Shown: positions 1 to 8,792, counted from the first letter of the stretch. The stretch is DNA of 59,858 nucleotides from Enhydrobacter aerosaccus (GCA_903832005.1 CAIKZO010000141.1:1-59858), one strand, 5' to 3'. Numbers and translations: made by a program. The notes: generated from the letters alone by a model not told the origin.

Positions 1-684
1 ACCGTCGGCATGGACGTCGACACGCGCGCCTACTTCGTGGCCGCGACCATGGTGATCGCGGTGCCGACCGGCGTGAAGATCTTCTCCTGGATCGCCACGA
101 TGTGGGGCGGCTCGATCCGCCTCAGCATCCCGATGCTCTGGGCGATCGGCTTCATCTTCCTGTTCACCGTCGGCGGCGTGACGGGCGTGGTGCTGGCCAA
201 TGCCGGCGTCGACTACGCCATGCACAACACCTACTACGTGATCGCGCACTTCCATTACGTGCTGTCGCTCGGCGCCATCTTCGGCATGTTCGCCGGCTTC
301 TACTACTGGTTCCCCAAGATGTGCGGGAAGATGTATCCGGAGTGGGCGGCCCAGATTCACTTCTGGACCTTCTTCATCGGCGTCAACCTGACGTTCTTCC
401 CGATGCACTTCTCGGGCCTCGCCGGCATGCCGCGCCATTACGTCGACTATCCTGACGCGATGCACCACTGGAACGAGATCTCCTCGATCGGCGCGTTCCT
501 GTCGTTCGGCTCGGCGGTCTTCTGGCTGATCTTCATCGTGTTCGGCACGCTGATGGCCGGCCGCAAGGTCGGTGCGAACTACTGGGGTGAGGGCGCCACG
601 ACGCTGGAATGGACGGTCGACTCGCCGCCGCCGTTCCACACGTTCGAGGAACTGCCGCACATCTCTCCCACGGCACACCACTAA
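1..684 (+). CDS. ctaD: Cytochrome c oxidase subunit I, C-terminal part (5' end outside window)
   Basis: Catalytic subunit of the aa3-type terminal oxidase in the inner membrane. It reduces O2 to water with electrons from cytochrome c and pumps protons. The frame is open from base 1, so only the last 227 residues are present. The histidines of the HFHYVLS motif (codons at 247 and 253) match the haem a3 and haem a ligands near the end of the family's conserved core. The preceding MDVDTRAYF and FSWIATMWGG segments and the following helices are typical of subunit I. The stop is followed 47 bases later by ctaB on the same strand, in the usual alphaproteobacterial order. Subunit II (ctaC) would be expected just upstream, outside the window. 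Confidence 0.97.
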   Translation, partial: TVGMDVDTRAYFVAATMVIAVPTGVKIFSWIATMWGGSIRLSIPMLWAIGFIFLFTVGGVTGVVLANAGVDYAMHNTYYVIAHFHYVLSLGAIFGMFAGFYYWFPKMCGKMYPEWAAQIHFWTFFIGVNLTFFPMHFSGLAGMPRHYVDYPDAMHHWNEISSIGAFLSFGSAVFWLIFIVFGTLMAGRKVGANYWGEGATTLEWTVDSPPPFHTFEELPHISPTAHH

Positions 685-731
685 ACTCGAGGAGCGGGGG
701 CGCCACACTGGCGCCTTCGCCTTGAAGGGCA

Positions 732-1682
732 ATGAGCGACACCGCACACGGTATCTGGACGAACGGCGACGCCAAGGCGAGCACCGCGACGGTGCGCGAC
801 TACGTGGACCTGCTGAAGCCGCGCGTGATGTCGCTTGTCGTCTTCACCGCGCTGGTCGGACTCGTGATCGCGCCCGCGCATATCCATCCGCTGGCCGCGG
901 CGCTTGCCGTGCTGGCCGTCGCGTTGGGCTCCGGCGCGGCCGGCGCCATTAACATGTGGTACGAGCGCGACCTTGACGCCCTGATGGACCGCACGGCCAA
1001 CCGGCCGCTGCCGAGGGGCCGTATAGCGCCCGACGACGCGCTGGGCCTCGGCATCCTGCTGTCGATCTTCTCGCTGATGCTGATGGCGGTGGCGACCAAC
1101 TACGTTGCGACCGCGCTGCTCGCCGCCGCGATCCTGTTCTACGTCTTCATCTACACGATCTGGCTGAAGCGCCGCACACCGCAGAACATCGTGATCGGCG
1201 GTGCCGCCGGCGCCTTTCCGCCGATGATCGGCTGGGCGGCCGCGACCGGAGACGTGTCGGCAGTCGGCGTTGCACTGTTCCTTCTGATCTTCCTGTGGAC
1301 GCCGCCGCACTTCTGGGCGCTCTCGCTCTACCGCAGCGACGATTATCGCCGTGCCGGCGTGCCGATGCTTCCCGTCGTCGCGGGCCCGCGCGAAACCAAG
1401 CGCCAGATGCTGATCTACACGCTGATCCTGGCGCCGGTCTCTCTGGCGCCGACACTGCTGGGCGCGGTCGGCTGGATCTACGGCGCGGTCGCCGTCGCGA
1501 TGAGCCTCGTCTTCATCGGTCATGCCGTCCTCGTGTGGCGCACGGCCGACGACGAGAGCGCGCATCCGGTGGCGCGCCGCATGTTCTTCTTCTCCCTGCT
1601 TTACCTCGCGGTGCTGTTCGCCGCGCTGCCGGTGGACCACGTCGTGGGCCGCCTCATCAGCACCCAAATGATCGGCGGATGA
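732..1682 (+). CDS. ctaB: Protohaem IX farnesyltransferase (haem O synthase)
   Basis: A 316-residue UbiA-family membrane prenyltransferase that adds a farnesyl group to haem B to make haem O, the precursor of the haem A used by ctaD. The first Asp-rich motif is visible as NMWYERDLDALMDRT with NRPLPRG after it. The second polar loop is seen as the DDYRRAGVPMLPVV segment. About eight hydrophobic helices follow the family pattern, and the length is usual. The ATG at 732 has an AAGGG ribosome site just before it. A 7-bp GGCGCCA hairpin (699-715) lies in the gap after ctaD. The stop overlaps the start of the next small ORF by four bases, so the two are probably translationally coupled. Confidence 0.96.
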   Translation: MSDTAHGIWTNGDAKASTATVRDYVDLLKPRVMSLVVFTALVGLVIAPAHIHPLAAALAVLAVALGSGAAGAINMWYERDLDALMDRTANRPLPRGRIAPDDALGLGILLSIFSLMLMAVATNYVATALLAAAILFYVFIYTIWLKRRTPQNIVIGGAAGAFPPMIGWAAATGDVSAVGVALFLLIFLWTPPHFWALSLYRSDDYRRAGVPMLPVVAGPRETKRQMLIYTLILAPVSLAPTLLGAVGWIYGAVAVAMSLVFIGHAVLVWRTADDESAHPVARRMFFFSLLYLAVLFAALPVDHVVGRLISTQMIGG

Positions 1683-1843
1683 GCGTCATGGCCGACGATA
1701 ATCGCCGCCCGGGCGACACCGATAGGCACCGCCGCCAGCGGAGCAAGAACCTGTTCATGTTCTTCGTGCTGCTGGCCGTGGCCGCTGTGTTCTTCGCGAT
1801 CACCATCGTGAAGATGAGCGGCCAGACGGGCGTGAAGATATGA
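1679..1843 (+). CDS. Small single-span membrane protein of the cytochrome oxidase operon (CoxF-like)
   Basis: A 54-residue ORF with a charged, Arg-rich N-terminus (about residues 1-21) and one hydrophobic segment (LFMFFVLLAVAAVFFAITIV, about 25-44). Its start overlaps the ctaB stop (ATGA) and its stop overlaps the ctaG start (ATGA), which argues strongly that it is a real coupled gene. Small proteins of this size and topology often sit between ctaB and ctaG in alphaproteobacteria and are sometimes called CoxF; their biochemical role is not well defined. A part in oxidase assembly is inferred from position only. An alternative in-frame start is the ATG at 1688. Confidence 0.8.
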   Translation: MSVMADDNRRPGDTDRHRRQRSKNLFMFFVLLAVAAVFFAITIVKMSGQTGVKI

Positions 1844-2442
1844 GCCGCCCTGCCAACAAGCCGGTCGACAAGAACGCACGGCTGGCCTGGAGCCTGGTGG
1901 CGATCTTCGCCGGCATGCTGGGCTTGGCCTACGCCGCCTCGCCGCTCTACGAGGCGTTCTGCAAGGCCACCGGTTTCGCCGGCACGCCGCGGATCGCCGT
2001 CGAAGGCGACCGGCCGGTGCTGAAGCGCACGGTCGATGTCCGCTTCGATACCAACGTCGATCCCAACCTCGCCTGGCATTTCCAGCCGGTGCAGCGCGAA
2101 GTCACGGTGCATCTGGGCGAGGAGAAGCTCGTCTATTTCCGCGCCACCAACCGCTCGCAGCGCCCGATCGTCGGCACGGCCACGTACAACGTGACGCCCG
2201 AGCCGTCGGCGCCGTGGTTCAACAAGATCCAGTGCTTCTGCTTCACCGAGCAGTTGCTGCAGCCCGGGCAGTCGGTCGACATGCCCGTGATTTTCTTCGT
2301 CGATCCCGACATGGACAAGGATCGGCGGTACGACAACGTCCGCACCATCACGCTCTCGTATACTTTCTTCGAGTCGAAGACGGAGCGGGCGAAGATCTTG
2401 CTTGGCGGCGTGCCCGCCAACGGAAACGGAAAAGGGGGCTAG
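1840..2442 (+). CDS. ctaG: Cytochrome c oxidase assembly protein CtaG/Cox11
   Basis: Membrane-anchored copper chaperone that delivers copper to the CuB site of oxidase subunit I. The 200 residues comprise a short cytoplasmic tail, one transmembrane helix (about 14-33) and an immunoglobulin-like periplasmic domain. The copper-binding CFCF motif is intact, with Cys132 and Cys134. The family-typical KIQCFCFTEQ and MPVIFFVDP segments are present. It starts inside the preceding small ORF stop and ends three bases before the ctaE start, so it belongs to one coupled operon. Length and order match other alphaproteobacteria. Confidence 0.97.
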   Translation: MSRPANKPVDKNARLAWSLVAIFAGMLGLAYAASPLYEAFCKATGFAGTPRIAVEGDRPVLKRTVDVRFDTNVDPNLAWHFQPVQREVTVHLGEEKLVYFRATNRSQRPIVGTATYNVTPEPSAPWFNKIQCFCFTEQLLQPGQSVDMPVIFFVDPDMDKDRRYDNVRTITLSYTFFESKTERAKILLGGVPANGNGKGG

Positions 2443-2445
2443 AGA

Positions 2446-3318
2446 ATGTCCGACGGCGCGCCAAAGCATCCATATCACCTGGTCGATCCGAGCCCATGGC
2501 CGGCATTCGGCGCGCTCGCGGCCTTCGTGCTGGCCTTCGGCACCGCGCTCGGCCTGCATCCCGACATGCTGGGCACCGGCGTCGAATCGGTGGTCAAGGC
2601 GGTCAACTGGTGGATCGTGGTCCCGGGCTTCCTGATGGTGTTCGCGACCATGTACTGGTGGTGGAGCGACGTCATCGTCGAGTCGCGCACCTACCATACC
2701 GCAGTGGTCCAGATCGGCCTGCGCTACGGCATGATCCTGTTCATCGCCTCGGAAGTGCTGTTCTTCGTGGCCTTCTTCTGGGCCTTCTTCGACTCGGCGA
2801 TCTATCACTCCTCGCCCGAGATGCCGGGCCGCATGGCGGCCGACGGCGGGATGTGGCCGCCCAAGGGCGTGCACGTGATAGCGGCCTTCGACCTGCCGTT
2901 CATGAACACGCTGATCCTGCTGCTCTCGGGCACCACGGTGACCTGGGCGCATCATGCTATCCTCGAGGGCAACAAGCGTGACGCCGTCCGCGGCCTGCTG
3001 TTGACCGTGATCTTGGGTGCCTGCTTCACCTGCATCCAGCTCTTCGAGTATGCGCACGCGCCGTTCGGCTTCAGCGACAACATCTACACGTCGACCTTCT
3101 TCATGGCGACGGGCTTCCACGGCTTCCATGTGTTCGTGGGAACGACCTTCCTGCTGGTCTGCCTGTTCCGCGCGTCGGCGGGCCAGTTCACGCCCAAGCA
3201 TCACTTCGGCTTCGAGGCTGCCGCCTGGTACTGGCACTTCGTCGACGTGGTGTGGCTGTTCCTCTTCATCTGCGTCTACTGGTGGGGCGCCGGCAACGCG
3301 CCGATCGCTCACCACTAA
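2446..3318 (+). CDS. ctaE: Cytochrome c oxidase subunit III
   Basis: A 290-residue integral membrane subunit of the aa3 oxidase that stabilises the subunit I proton-uptake path. Seven hydrophobic helices are readable. Recognisable segments include FVAFFWAFFDSA in the middle, GFHGFHVFVGT, and the C-terminal WYWHFVDVVWLFLFICVYWWG. The ATG at 2446 follows ctaG by three bases with AGAGA just upstream. A DUF983 gene that often lies between subunit III and surf1 is not present. A perfect hairpin followed by T residues lies 22 bases past the stop, so the core oxidase transcript may end here. Confidence 0.97.
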   Translation: MSDGAPKHPYHLVDPSPWPAFGALAAFVLAFGTALGLHPDMLGTGVESVVKAVNWWIVVPGFLMVFATMYWWWSDVIVESRTYHTAVVQIGLRYGMILFIASEVLFFVAFFWAFFDSAIYHSSPEMPGRMAADGGMWPPKGVHVIAAFDLPFMNTLILLLSGTTVTWAHHAILEGNKRDAVRGLLLTVILGACFTCIQLFEYAHAPFGFSDNIYTSTFFMATGFHGFHVFVGTTFLLVCLFRASAGQFTPKHHFGFEAAAWYWHFVDVVWLFLFICVYWWGAGNAPIAHH

Positions 3319-3340
3319 AGGCGCAGGACGCGTATAATCG

Positions 3341-3374
3341 GAACCGCCGGGGTGATCCCCGGCGGTTCGTTTTT
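3341..3374 (+). terminator. Intrinsic terminator after ctaE
   Basis: A perfect 12-bp GC-rich stem (3341-3352 with 3357-3368), a TGAT loop, and a G followed by five T residues. The shape is that of a rho-independent terminator. It ends only 14 bases before the surf1 start codon, leaving no room for a separate promoter after it. Confidence 0.9.
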
Positions 3375-3388
3375 GAGGGGTACGCTCG

Positions 3389-4138
3389 ATGTTCAAGCTG
3401 CGGCCGCTCCTTGGGCCCACGCTCGTCTCTCTGCCGATCCTGGTGCTGTGCCTCGGCCTCGGCATCTGGCAGATGGAGCGGCGCGAGTGGAAACGCGACA
3501 TCCTCGACCGCATCGCCGCCAACCAATCGGCGACGCCGATGCCGTTCGACGAGCTGCTGAAGGGCGACCCGTTGCGCCGCGAGTACGGCAAGGTCGCGGT
3601 GACGGGCACGTTCCTGCACGCCAGTGAGTTCCACCTGGCCGCGCGCAGCCGCGGAAACGACGTCGGCATCCAGGTCGTGACGCCGCTCAAGACCGAGGGC
3701 GGCCAGATTGTGCTGTTCGACCGCGGCTGGGTGCCGTCGGAGAAGAAGGATCCGGCGACCCGGCCCCAGGGCCAGGTGACAACCGCCGTCCCGTTGATCG
3801 GCGTCGTTCGCCGCAGCCAGGTCCAGCGCCAGTTCGCGCCCGACAACGTGCCGGACAAGAACGTCTGGTTCCATGTCGACGTGCCGCTGATGCGGCGGAT
3901 GGCCGGCGGCACGCCCGACCCAGTGCTCGACACTTTCTTCCTCGAAGCCGATACCGCGCCCAATCCCGGCGGCTTGCCGCTGGGCGGCCAGACCCAACTC
4001 GATATTCCCAACGACCATCTGCAGTACGCCATCACCTGGTTCCTGCTCGCGCTGGCACTGGTCGGCGTCTACCTCTCCTATCATTGGGAGAACGGCCGGC
4101 TGACGGTGAACGGCCGCACCAAAGCGAAGGCGCCATGA
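3389..4138 (+). CDS. SURF1 family cytochrome oxidase assembly protein
   Basis: A 249-residue inner-membrane protein of the SURF1/Shy1 family, which helps insert haem A into oxidase subunit I. It has the family architecture: an N-terminal helix (about residues 8-26), a periplasmic domain containing FDRGWVP, and a C-terminal helix (about 214-232). The LGIWQMERREWK segment after the first helix is characteristic. GAGGGG about eight bases before the ATG is a good ribosome site. The stop overlaps the start of the M32 peptidase (ATGA). The gene sits just after a strong terminator, so its transcription relative to ctaE is uncertain. Confidence 0.95.
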   Translation: MFKLRPLLGPTLVSLPILVLCLGLGIWQMERREWKRDILDRIAANQSATPMPFDELLKGDPLRREYGKVAVTGTFLHASEFHLAARSRGNDVGIQVVTPLKTEGGQIVLFDRGWVPSEKKDPATRPQGQVTTAVPLIGVVRRSQVQRQFAPDNVPDKNVWFHVDVPLMRRMAGGTPDPVLDTFFLEADTAPNPGGLPLGGQTQLDIPNDHLQYAITWFLLALALVGVYLSYHWENGRLTVNGRTKAKAP

Positions 4139-5637
4139 TCTCCAACGATCCTTATGCCGAACTCGAGCGCCGCTTCGGCCGCATGAGCGCGGTCAATCGT
4201 GCCGGCGCCATCCTGAACTGGGACCGCTCGACCATGATGCCGGCCGGCGCGAGCGAGGATCGTGCAGACCAGCTCGCGACCCTGGGCGTCATCAGCCACG
4301 AGATGATGGTTGCGCAGGACATGGAAGAACTCCTGTCGCGCGCGGAAGAGGCCAGGGCGACGCTCGATCCCTGGCGCGCTGCCAACCTGCGCGAGATGCG
4401 CCATTCCTGGACGCACGAGAACGCGCTCCCGTCCGACCTCGTGGAAGCGCGCACGCGTGCGTCGTCCGCCTGCGAGATGGCGTGGCGCGAGGCCAAGAAG
4501 AACAACGACTTCAAGGCGTTGCTGCCGACACTTGGTGAAGTGTTGAAGATCGTCCGTGAGGTCGCCGCCGCGAAGTCCGCGATGCTGGGCCTCTCGCACT
4601 ACGACGCGCTGCTCGACGAATACGAGCCGGGCGGCCGCGCCCAGCGCATCGACGCGTTGTTCGCCGAACTCAGCGCCTTCCTGCCCGGAATGCTGGCGCG
4701 GGTGACGGAACACCAGGCGCGTGGGCCGCAGCCACTGCCGCTCGAGGGACCCTTCGCGGTTGAGGCGCAGCGCGCGCTGGGTGAGGGGCTGATCCGCACC
4801 ATCGGTTTCGATTTCACGCACGGCCGGCTCGATGTCTCGGCGCATCCCTTCACCGGCGGCACGGCCGACGACACGCGCATCACCACGCGCTACGACGAGG
4901 AAGACTTCGCGCGCGCCCTGATGGGCGTGCTGCACGAATGCGGCCACGCGCTCTACGAGGCGGGCTTGCCGCGCGACTGGCGCCGCCAGCCGGTCGGCAA
5001 CGCGCGGGGCATGGTGCTGCATGAGAGCCAGTCGCTGCTGATGGAGATGCAGGCCTGCCGCGGCCGCGAGTTCATCGACTTCGCCGCGCCTCGCATGCGC
5101 GCGGCCTTCGGCAAGACCGGCCGGGCCTGGGATGCGGACAACATCCACCGTATCTACACGCGCGTGACGCCGGGCTTCATCCGCGTCGACGCCGACGAGG
5201 TCACCTATCCGCTGCACATCGTGCTGCGCTATCGGCTGGAGCGCGCGATGCTGGCGGGCGACCTGGCGCTGGCCGACCTGCCGGGTGCCTGGAACGACGG
5301 CATGAAGGAACTGCTGGGCATCGTGCCGCCGACCGACAGTGTGGGCTGCCTGCAGGACATCCACTGGCCCGATGGCTCGATCGGCTATTTTCCGACCTAC
5401 ACGATGGGCGCCTTGGCGGCGGCCCAGCTCTTTGCCGCAGCCAGGAAGGCCGTGCCGGGGCTGCTGGCCTCGATCGGGAAGGGCGATTTTGCCCCCTTGT
5501 TGGGCTGGCTGCGGGCCAATGTGCATGGCAAGGGCTCGATTACCGATACCGATACGATCCTGACCGAGGCCACGGGTGCCCCCCTGGGCGTGGCGGCCTT
5601 CAAGGCACATCTGGAAAGCCGGTATCTCCCGGCGTAA
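4135..5637 (+). CDS. M32 family metallocarboxypeptidase (Taq-type)
   Basis: A 500-residue zinc carboxypeptidase that removes C-terminal residues from peptides in the cytoplasm. The HEXXH zinc motif reads HECGH, with His267, Glu268 and His271. The downstream HES motif (His296, Glu297) supplies the third metal ligand, as in the Thermus aquaticus and Pyrococcus enzymes. The C-terminal IHWPDGSIGYFPTYTMG block is a strong family marker. The ATG at 4135 overlaps the surf1 stop by four bases; an upstream in-frame start inside surf1 is less likely. Length is normal for the family. Its place beside surf1 suggests a shared transcript, not a shared function. Confidence 0.95.
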   Translation: MISNDPYAELERRFGRMSAVNRAGAILNWDRSTMMPAGASEDRADQLATLGVISHEMMVAQDMEELLSRAEEARATLDPWRAANLREMRHSWTHENALPSDLVEARTRASSACEMAWREAKKNNDFKALLPTLGEVLKIVREVAAAKSAMLGLSHYDALLDEYEPGGRAQRIDALFAELSAFLPGMLARVTEHQARGPQPLPLEGPFAVEAQRALGEGLIRTIGFDFTHGRLDVSAHPFTGGTADDTRITTRYDEEDFARALMGVLHECGHALYEAGLPRDWRRQPVGNARGMVLHESQSLLMEMQACRGREFIDFAAPRMRAAFGKTGRAWDADNIHRIYTRVTPGFIRVDADEVTYPLHIVLRYRLERAMLAGDLALADLPGAWNDGMKELLGIVPPTDSVGCLQDIHWPDGSIGYFPTYTMGALAAAQLFAAARKAVPGLLASIGKGDFAPLLGWLRANVHGKGSITDTDTILTEATGAPLGVAAFKAHLESRYLPA

Positions 5638-5647
5638 GAATATTCCC

Positions 5648-5899
5648 ATGCTCGACCTGCGACCGAACTGTGAATGCTGCGACAAGGATCTGCCGAACGG
5701 TGCGCCCGACGCGCTGATCTGCACCTATGAATGCACCTTCTGCGCGGACTGCGCGAACACCCGCCTGGGCGGGCAGTGCCCCAATTGCGGCGGCGACTTG
5801 GTGAAACGCCCGACCCGTCCGGAGCGGGCACTGGCCAAGCACCCGGCCTCGACCAAGCGCGTGAAGAAAGACCACGCCGCCTGCAAGCAAGTCGCCTGA
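5648..5899 (+). CDS. DUF1272 family small cysteine-rich protein
   Basis: An 83-residue protein with four Cys pairs or singles in a zinc-ribbon-like layout: CECC near the start, then TYECTFCADC and QCPNCGG. The tail is basic. This matches DUF1272, a family of short conserved proteins of unknown function, probably metal-binding from the cysteine spacing. The ATG at 5648 lies ten bases after the M32 peptidase stop, and thrC starts one base after this gene ends. It is therefore in the surf1-to-M16 gene train. No functional link to its neighbours is evident. Confidence 0.88.
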   Translation: MLDLRPNCECCDKDLPNGAPDALICTYECTFCADCANTRLGGQCPNCGGDLVKRPTRPERALAKHPASTKRVKKDHAACKQVA

Positions 5900-5900
5900 C

Positions 5901-7337
5901 ATGAAGTACATCAGTACCCGGCACGGCTCGCAGGGGAATCCCGCGCCGCTCGACTTCGAGGATGTCATGCTCGCGGGCCTCGCGCGCGACGGCGGCCTCT
6001 ATCTGCCGGCCGAGTGGCCGCAATTCTCCAAGGCCGAGATCGCTGCCCTGAAAGGCAAGCCCTATGGCGAGGTTGCCTACCGCGTGATGAAGCCGTTCGT
6101 GGGCAATGCCTTCGACGAGCCGACTTTCCGCCGCCTGATCGCCGAGGCCTATGCGTCGTTCGAGACACCCGAAGTGGCGCCGCTGAAGCCGCTGGGTGAC
6201 AGCGGTATGCATCTGCTCGAGCTGTTCCATGGCCCGACCTTGGCCTTCAAGGACGTGGCGCTGCAGTTGCTGGGCCGCATGCTCGACCACACGCTGACCA
6301 CCAAGGGCCAGCACGCCACCATCGTCGGTGCGACCTCGGGCGATACCGGATCGGCGGCGATCGAGGCGGTGCGCGACCGCAAGGCGATCGAGATCTTCAT
6401 GCTCTTCCCGCGCGGCCGCGTCTCCGAGGTGCAGCGCCGCCAGATGACCACGGTGCTGGCGCCCAACGTGCACAACATCGCGGTCCAGGGCACGTTTGAC
6501 GACTGCCAGGATCTTGCCAAGGCCTGCTTCAACGATCTCGCCTTCCGCGACAAGCATGCGCTGACGGCGGTGAACTCGATCAACTTCGCCCGCGTGATGG
6601 CGCAGATCGTCTATTACTTCTGGGCGGCAGTGAAGCTCGGCGCGCCGGACACGCCGGTCGCCTTCACCGTGCCTTCGGGAAACTTCGGTAACGTCTACGC
6701 GGGCTATGCCGCCAAGCAGATGGGCCTGCCGATCTCGCACTTCGTGGTCGCGGCCAACGCCAACGACATCCTGGCGCGCTTCTTCGAGCAGGGCGCGATG
6801 ACCATGACGACCGTCGTGCCGACCTACAGTCCCAGCATGGACATCCAGGTCTCGAGCAACTTCGAGCGCCTGCTGTTCGATCTCTACGGTCGCGACGGCA
6901 AGGCGCTCGCCGATGCGATGACGGCGTTCCGCAGCACCGGCACGCTGAAGGTCGGCGCCAACGCTTTCGGCGACGTGCGCGCGCTGTTCGACGCCGGTCG
7001 TGTCGACGACGAGGGCACGCTGAGGGCGATCGCCGATTGCCTCGCACGCTTCGGCGAGACCATCGATCCGCACACTGCGGTCGGCTATGCCGTGGCCCAG
7101 CATCATCGCCGCGATCCCAAGATTCCAATGGTCGTGCTGGCGACGGCGCATCCGGCCAAGTTCCCCGACGCGGTGCAGAAGGCGACCGGCGTGCGTCCGG
7201 CACTGCCGGCGCGGCTCGGTGACCTGCTGGAGCGCACCGAGCGGGTCGATGGCCTGCCCAACAGCGCGGACGCGCTCAAAGAAATGATCGAGGACCGGCT
7301 GGCCGGTGCTCGCCCCCGTGTGAAGGTACGTACATGA
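5901..7337 (+). CDS. thrC: Threonine synthase
   Basis: A 478-residue PLP enzyme that converts O-phosphohomoserine to threonine and phosphate. The PLP lysine is Lys117 in the GPTLAFKDVA motif. The phosphate-binding GATSGDTGSAA loop follows at about residues 146-156. The N-terminal MKYISTRHG and length fit the long, fungal and proteobacterial class of threonine synthase, not the plant-like short class. It starts one base after the DUF1272 stop and ends in a four-base overlap with the M16 peptidase. Neighbouring thr genes such as thrB are not in the window. Confidence 0.97.
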   Translation: MKYISTRHGSQGNPAPLDFEDVMLAGLARDGGLYLPAEWPQFSKAEIAALKGKPYGEVAYRVMKPFVGNAFDEPTFRRLIAEAYASFETPEVAPLKPLGDSGMHLLELFHGPTLAFKDVALQLLGRMLDHTLTTKGQHATIVGATSGDTGSAAIEAVRDRKAIEIFMLFPRGRVSEVQRRQMTTVLAPNVHNIAVQGTFDDCQDLAKACFNDLAFRDKHALTAVNSINFARVMAQIVYYFWAAVKLGAPDTPVAFTVPSGNFGNVYAGYAAKQMGLPISHFVVAANANDILARFFEQGAMTMTTVVPTYSPSMDIQVSSNFERLLFDLYGRDGKALADAMTAFRSTGTLKVGANAFGDVRALFDAGRVDDEGTLRAIADCLARFGETIDPHTAVGYAVAQHHRRDPKIPMVVLATAHPAKFPDAVQKATGVRPALPARLGDLLERTERVDGLPNSADALKEMIEDRLAGARPRVKVRT

Positions 7338-8602
7338 GCAACGTCAAGGTCACGACGCTTTCCAACGGGCTGCGCATCGCGGTCGACGAGATGCCGGAAG
7401 TCGAATCGGCCTCGCTCGGCATCTGGGTCGCCTGCGGCACGCGCCATGAGTCGGCCGAGCTGAACGGCATGGCGCACATGCTGGAGCACATGGCCTTCAA
7501 GGGCACCAAGACGCGCAGCGCCCGGTTGATCGCCGAGGAGATCGAGAACGTCGGCGGCAGCCTCAACGCCTACACCGGCCGCGAGATCACGGCCTACCAC
7601 GCGTCGGTGCTGAAGGAAGACGTGGCGCTGGGCGTCGAGATGGTGTCGGACATCCTGCGCAACTCGGTGTTCGATCCGGACGAGCTGCAGCGCGAACGCG
7701 GCGTCATCCTGCAGGAGATCGGCCAGGCGCTCGACACGCCCGACGACCTGATCTTCGACCAGTTTCAGGAGACCGCGCTGCCGGGCCAGCCGCTCGGCCG
7801 CCCCGTGCTGGGCACTGCCGACTCCGTCGAAACGATAGGCCGCGACGATCTCTTCGCCTTCCTGGCGCGCCACTACACCGCTTCGAACATGGTGATGTCG
7901 GCGGCGGGCCGGGTCGAGCACGACCAGATCGTCGAGCTGGCCGAGAAGCATTTCGGCTCGGTGCCGCGCACGCCGGCAAACGCCTACATTCCGGAGCCGA
8001 TCAACTATGTCGGCGGCGACAGCCGCGAGACCCGCACGCTCGAGCAGGCCCATCTCGTGCTGGGCTGCCAGGGCATCGGCTACCGCGACCCCGACTATTA
8101 CGCGACCGCGATCTACTCGACCCTGTTCGGCGGCGGCATGTCCTCGCGCCTGTTCCAGCGCATCCGCGAGGAACGCGGCTTGGTCTACGGCATCCACTGC
8201 TTCAACGCGGCCTATGCCGACGGCGGCCTGTTCGGCATCTACGCCGGCACCGGCCAGGACGATCTCGCCGAGTTGGTCCCCGCGGTCTGCGAGGAGTTCG
8301 CCAAGGTGGCCGACACGCTCACCGAGCAGGAGTTGATCCGGGCGCGCAACCAGATCAAGGCCGGCACCCTGATGGCGCTCGAATCGAGCGGCGCCCGCTG
8401 CGAGCAGGCAGCCCGGCATCTGCTGATCCATAACCGCCCGATCCCCTATGCCGAGGTCGTGTCGCGCATCGAGGCGGTCGACCAGGCTGCTGTCCGCCGC
8501 GTCGCGCGCCGGCTGCTCGAGGGCAAGCTGACGATCGCCGCCCTCGGCCCGATCGACGACCTCGAATCGATCGACAAGATCGCCGCACGCCTCGCGGCGT
8601 AA
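7334..8602 (+). CDS. M16 family zinc peptidase (mitochondrial processing peptidase-like)
   Basis: A 422-residue two-domain M16B peptidase. The inverted zinc motif HXXEH is seen as His48, Glu51, His52 in HMLEHMAFKGT, and the downstream ERGVILQEI segment supplies the remaining glutamate. The C-terminal half carries the second M16 domain with LFGGGMSSRLFQ. Proteins of this type are related to the beta subunit of the mitochondrial processing peptidase and are common beside thrC in alphaproteobacteria. Its substrate is unknown. The start overlaps the thrC stop (ATGA). No terminator hairpin with a T-run follows; the next 319 bases hold only repeats. Confidence 0.94.
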   Translation: MSNVKVTTLSNGLRIAVDEMPEVESASLGIWVACGTRHESAELNGMAHMLEHMAFKGTKTRSARLIAEEIENVGGSLNAYTGREITAYHASVLKEDVALGVEMVSDILRNSVFDPDELQRERGVILQEIGQALDTPDDLIFDQFQETALPGQPLGRPVLGTADSVETIGRDDLFAFLARHYTASNMVMSAAGRVEHDQIVELAEKHFGSVPRTPANAYIPEPINYVGGDSRETRTLEQAHLVLGCQGIGYRDPDYYATAIYSTLFGGGMSSRLFQRIREERGLVYGIHCFNAAYADGGLFGIYAGTGQDDLAELVPAVCEEFAKVADTLTEQELIRARNQIKAGTLMALESSGARCEQAARHLLIHNRPIPYAEVVSRIEAVDQAAVRRVARRLLEGKLTIAALGPIDDLESIDKIAARLAA

Positions 8603-8610
8603 AAAGTACT

Positions 8611-8693
8611 TCCTCGCGAGGATTGCCGGAAAACGCCGGCCTGTCTGCATTTCAGGCGATTCCTCGCGAGCGGCTCGCGAGCCCTCGCGAGGG
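8611..8693. repeat. Cluster of four CTCGCGAG palindromes
   Basis: The octamer CTCGCGAG occurs at 8613-8620, 8663-8670, 8674-8681 and 8684-8691. Three of the copies extend to 12-bp perfect palindromes (8611-8622, 8672-8683, 8682-8693). They lie in the gap after the M16 peptidase gene. Function is unknown: a multi-site operator, a nucleoid-associated site, or part of an interspersed palindromic element. Confidence 0.6.
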
Positions 8694-8710
8694 CGATTGG
8701 TTGGGACAAG

Positions 8711-8792
8711 GTCTCTCCACTCGGCCTTCGGCCTCGGTCGAGACGACGGGGCATGGATGCCGATCTCGTCGCCCCGAGCGTAGCCGAGGGGC
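8711..8792. repeat. Interspersed-type palindromic repeat
   Basis: Two adjacent imperfect hairpins. The first has GTCTC (8711-8715) pairing with GAGAC (8740-8744) around GGCC-TTC-GGCC. The second has GCCCC (8771-8775) pairing with GGGGC (8788-8792). Translation gives the RPERSRG-type peptide that is a hallmark of REP-like intergenic repeats scattered through many bacterial genomes. No second copy occurs in this window. With the CTCGCGAG cluster it fills the 319-base gap 8603-8921, where I see no gene. Confidence 0.5.

Noticed and set aside
699..715. GGCGCCA hairpin between ctaD and ctaB as a terminator
   Set aside because: No T-run follows and the downstream gene belongs to the same operon; it may be an mRNA processing element at most.
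1657..4035. 792-residue open frame on the minus strand opposite ctaG-ctaE-surf1
   Set aside because: Antisense shadow of high-GC genes; composition is Arg/His/Asp-rich low-complexity and the opposite strand has clear family motifs.
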